From an uncultured Propionibacteriaceae bacterium (lineage in GTDB: Bacteria; Actinomycetota; Actinomycetes; Propionibacteriales; Propionibacteriaceae): 64,000 nucleotides of DNA. This document shows positions 61,426 to 64,000 of this stretch, piece by piece. The number at the start of each line of letters is the position of its first letter. The first letter of the stretch is position 1. The notes beneath the pieces were generated by a model. It had not been told where the DNA came from. It saw only the letters and a program-made list of their open reading frames with translations, and searched no databases. Where the stretch lies: the NCBI GenBank assembly GCA_938046585.1, contig CALIWR010000005.1, positions 186,001 through 250,000 on the forward strand, in the 5' to 3' direction. Made by a program: the position numbers and the translations under genes.

Positions 61426-63134
61426 CGGCCACCACGGCGGATATCAGATCGGCTAGCGAGATCCTGGGGAACAACCCGCAATTGGCGGCCCAGGCAGGCT
61501 CAGCTCCCAGCGTCACCGTATTCTCGGTGGTAGATGATGTCGTCGACACGGCCCGGTTCATCGCTGATGGCACGATCAATCCCTTCTATGACTGGATTGC
61601 TCAGGCCCTGGCTACCACCCAGGAATTCTTGACCGCCTTCACCGGCAGCAGCGACGCCATCATGGAGCATGCCCAGAACTTGGATCGGGTCGCGGCGGTG
61701 GTCGAGAGGCAGTCGCCGGCCATCGAAGCAGTCCGCGGAAGGGTGCAGGACTGTTGGAGTGGTCAGGCCTCGGATGCCTTCGGCTCCACCATGACCGCGA
61801 CGGCTTCAGCAGCAACGGCTACCAGCGGGCTGCTGAAATTCGCCTCCTCGGCTCACCGCTGCTTGCTCGGTCTGTTGGCGGTTGCCAAGCAAGGCGTGAT
61901 CGACCTCGTCTCTCAACTGGGTACGGATCTGGTCGTGGCCATTGCCCGGTTCCTAGCCGAGATGGGATTGGCCCTAGCCAACGGGATCCTCACGGTGGTG
62001 TCAGGAACCATGCAGTCCGCCTGGAAGGGCGGCCTCAGAGGAGCCCGAGCCGGAGCCTTGCTCGGGCCGATCGGGATGGTGAGCGGATTTATCGGCGGGT
62101 CGATCTCGGGTGGAGTTTCGGGCTTCGCCGACTCTGCCGATGCGATCCCGACCCTGTTGAAGCAGGCCTTTCAGAACTATGTGGCCTGGGCCTCAGGTCA
62201 CGTCTCCACGGTGCTGGGGCAGATCGCGGACTTCGCCGAGCAGAGCATCCGACCGATGGTTGCCGTGATCGGTCAGATCAGCGGAGCCGGGGTTCGTGCT
62301 GAACGCGCAGCTTCGCTGCTGAGCGGCCGGGGGGACCCGGGAACTAATGTGGACGCGCCAGCCCAAGGCACTTTCGGTCAGACCGCTCAAGGTTCCGGTG
62401 CGCAGAAACTTGATGGGGATCTGATCGACCTGAACCAGGCCGTTGGCAACAAGGATGCCCAGCTGCCTGAGGGCTATCAGCGGGTCAGTGATCAGGAGCT
62501 GGCGCAGCTGGGGCTGACTCCCGAGATGCTTACCGACGAGAACGGCTTCATCGCCGAGGTTTTCAAGACCCCTGATGGGAACTATGTGATGGCCTTCGGC
62601 GGTACCTTTGTTGGTCCAGGCGGAGGCAAACCCGATATCATCGAAGACGGGGTGGGAGCGGCTACGGTCTCGCCTCAGACCAAGCAGGTGCTGGCGATCA
62701 CCGAGGCTTTGAAGAACAAGGGGGTTAGCGACAAGTTCGTCTTCACCGGACATTCGCTGGGAGGTCGGTTGGCAGCGATCGCATCGATGGATACCGGTAA
62801 TGCCGGGGTGACCTACAACGCTGCCGGGGTCAGCCAGGCGACAATCGACTATGTCGCCCACAAGAACGGGGTTGACCCGGGGACCCTCGTGGCTCAAGCC
62901 AACAATGGACAGGTTCGGCGTTACTACACCGGCGATGATCCGTTGACCGCCGCTCAAGAACGCTGGCAGGGCTCTGCCGCAGCAGCGCCAGACGCGGTAG
63001 GGGCCCCGATCCAACTGGGCCCGACTGAGCAGAGCGATCTGACCAAGCCACCTTTCAACCTGGATCCGTACCGGGAGGGGCATTACCAAGAACAGGTCGA
63101 GCAGGCCTGGAGAAAACAGTATGGTGGCGGATAG
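61422..63134 (+). CDS. WXG-type protein with C-terminal lipase-like domain
   Basis: The 570-residue protein has an N-terminal helical WXG domain (W112-S-G114 in DCWSGQASDAF). A hydrophobic, glycine-rich middle follows (about 180-250, with GARAGALLGPIGMVSGFIGG). The C-terminal alpha/beta hydrolase resembles class 3 lipases, with Ser445 in FTGHSLGG. Catalytic Asp and His were not assigned with certainty. It looks like an exported type VII effector or surface lipase. No small immunity-like gene follows directly. Confidence 0.75.
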   Translation: MTATTADIRSASEILGNNPQLAAQAGSAPSVTVFSVVDDVVDTARFIADGTINPFYDWIAQALATTQEFLTAFTGSSDAIMEHAQNLDRVAAVVERQSPAIEAVRGRVQDCWSGQASDAFGSTMTATASAATATSGLLKFASSAHRCLLGLLAVAKQGVIDLVSQLGTDLVVAIARFLAEMGLALANGILTVVSGTMQSAWKGGLRGARAGALLGPIGMVSGFIGGSISGGVSGFADSADAIPTLLKQAFQNYVAWASGHVSTVLGQIADFAEQSIRPMVAVIGQISGAGVRAERAASLLSGRGDPGTNVDAPAQGTFGQTAQGSGAQKLDGDLIDLNQAVGNKDAQLPEGYQRVSDQELAQLGLTPEMLTDENGFIAEVFKTPDGNYVMAFGGTFVGPGGGKPDIIEDGVGAATVSPQTKQVLAITEALKNKGVSDKFVFTGHSLGGRLAAIASMDTGNAGVTYNAAGVSQATIDYVAHKNGVDPGTLVAQANNGQVRRYYTGDDPLTAAQERWQGSAAAAPDAVGAPIQLGPTEQSDLTKPPFNLDPYREGHYQEQVEQAWRKQYGGG

Positions 63135-63236
63135 GGCATCTAGTCGGATCGGTGTCGAGGCGCCGACAGCGCCCCGAGTCTGCGGGATGCTAGGGTATGA
63201 GGTCGATGGTGCTGCCATCTGATCGGGAAGGAAATC

Positions 63237-64000
63237 ATGAGACCCCTGGAAGGAATCAAGGTTCTCGATCTCAGCCGCGTGCTTGCAGGCCCGTATGCCA
63301 CGATGATGCTGGCCGATTACGGTGCCGATGTCATCAAGGTCGAGCCGCCGCAGGTGGGCGATGACTCACGGGCCTTCGGTCCCTTCATCAACGGGGAGAG
63401 CGCCTATTTCATGAGCTTGAACCGGAATAAGCGCTCGATCGTGCTCAACCTCAAAGATCCTGATCATGTCGCGACCTTCAAGGAACTTGTCGCGAACATC
63501 GACGTCGTTGTGGAGAATTACCGTCCCGGGACCATGGAGAAATTCGGGCTGGGCTACGACGTCCTTAGCCAGATCAAACCCGACCTGATCTATGCCGCCT
63601 GCTCCGGCTTCGGGGATTCTGGCCCGTACCGGCTCAAACCGGCCTACGATGTGGTGGTTCAGGCGATGGGCGGCATTATGAGCATCACCGGACCCGAAGG
63701 TAGCACCGGGTTCCGGGTCGGGGCCTCAGTCGGGGACGTGGTCGCGGGGATCTTCACCGCCTACGGGATCATGATGGCGCTTTACCACCGTCAGACGACC
63801 GGTGAGGGACAGAAGGTCGATGTCGCGATGCTCGACTGCCAGTTGGCGATCCTGGAGAACGCCATCGCCCGCTATGTCACCTCTGGTGAGGTCCCGAAGC
63901 CACTGGGCAACCGACACCCGTCGATCACACCGTTCTCGGCCTACACCTCAGCCGATGGCTCGGTGATTGTCGGGGCCGGTAACGATCGACTGTGGGCGAA
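63237..64000 (+). CDS. CaiB/BaiF family CoA-transferase, partial
   Basis: The first 254 residues of a class III CoA-transferase are present and the gene runs off the window. It shows RPLEGIKVLDLSRVLAGPYA, VIKVEPP, RNKRSIVLNLK and YDVVVQAMGG. Asp167 in VGDVVAG is, by position, the likely nucleophile. GGGAAGGAA precedes the ATG. The acyl-CoA substrate cannot be named. Confidence 0.93.
   Translation, partial: MRPLEGIKVLDLSRVLAGPYATMMLADYGADVIKVEPPQVGDDSRAFGPFINGESAYFMSLNRNKRSIVLNLKDPDHVATFKELVANIDVVVENYRPGTMEKFGLGYDVLSQIKPDLIYAACSGFGDSGPYRLKPAYDVVVQAMGGIMSITGPEGSTGFRVGASVGDVVAGIFTAYGIMMALYHRQTTGEGQKVDVAMLDCQLAILENAIARYVTSGEVPKPLGNRHPSITPFSAYTSADGSVIVGAGNDRLWA

Overview
This is a high-GC actinobacterial chromosome segment. 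The gene set points to the Propionibacteriaceae or a close relative. The signs are the fasR-fabD-fabH-acpP-fabF cluster, a homodimeric aceE followed by a DUF3052 gene, mtrA-mtrB-lpqB, an Rv3235-like gene beside secA, a giant NAD-glutamate dehydrogenase, leuCD followed by a small HU protein, and a tmRNA whose tag reads ADNTRTDFALAA. The genus assignment is inference. Nearly all of the window is housekeeping DNA: no phage, insertion sequence, rRNA operon or CRISPR array was seen. The window opens inside comM and closes inside a CaiB/BaiF-type CoA-transferase gene.

Layout. 1-3.4 kb: comM end, dprA, an M48 protease and an unknown protein. 3.4-4.9 kb: tRNA-Leu(GAG) and an M20 peptidase. 4.9-12.3 kb, minus strand: a FasR-like regulator, fabD, fabH, acpP, fabF, a GNAT acetyltransferase, uppP and an aldo/keto reductase, closely spaced and probably co-transcribed. 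12.4-20.7 kb: aceE, DUF3052, tRNA-Val(UAC), prfB, ftsE-ftsX-M23 hydrolase, and smpB on the minus strand. 20.7-22.4 kb: membrane protein, ssrA, yqgE. 22.4-25.3 kb: a three-gene type VII secretion-like locus. 25.4-31.1 kb: mtrAB-lpqB, comF, hpf. 31.2-32.0 kb: a decayed YcaQ-like gene. 32-38.9 kb: secA, Rv3235-like gene, a WS/DGAT-like protein, DUF6912, a Ku remnant and a membrane acyltransferase. 38.9-46.9 kb: pruA, DUF2505, NAD-GDH, PHP phosphoesterase. 46.9-52.2 kb: trpS with a Trp-codon leader peptide and attenuator, a hydrolase, a K+ channel pair and an IclR regulator. 52.3-60.5 kb: leuCD, HU, plsC, ddl, thiL, ftsK. 60.5-63.1 kb: a second type VII-like locus ending in a WXG-lipase protein.

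The most interesting content is the pair of type VII-like loci. Each is headed by a gene for a protein that appears to hold two YbaB-like halves in one chain. That gene is followed by overlapping or closely spaced WXG/ESX-type proteins: one has elastin-like and glycine repeats, another has a lipase-type GHSLG serine motif. No secretion ATPase or channel gene is in the window. Other notable points are a trpS leader peptide with adjacent Trp codons that itself looks leaderless, two clear gene remnants (Ku and YcaQ-like), a WS/DGAT protein whose catalytic histidine is replaced by proline, and a recurrent TANNNT-N6-8-start arrangement that suggests many leaderless transcripts and helps choose start codons.
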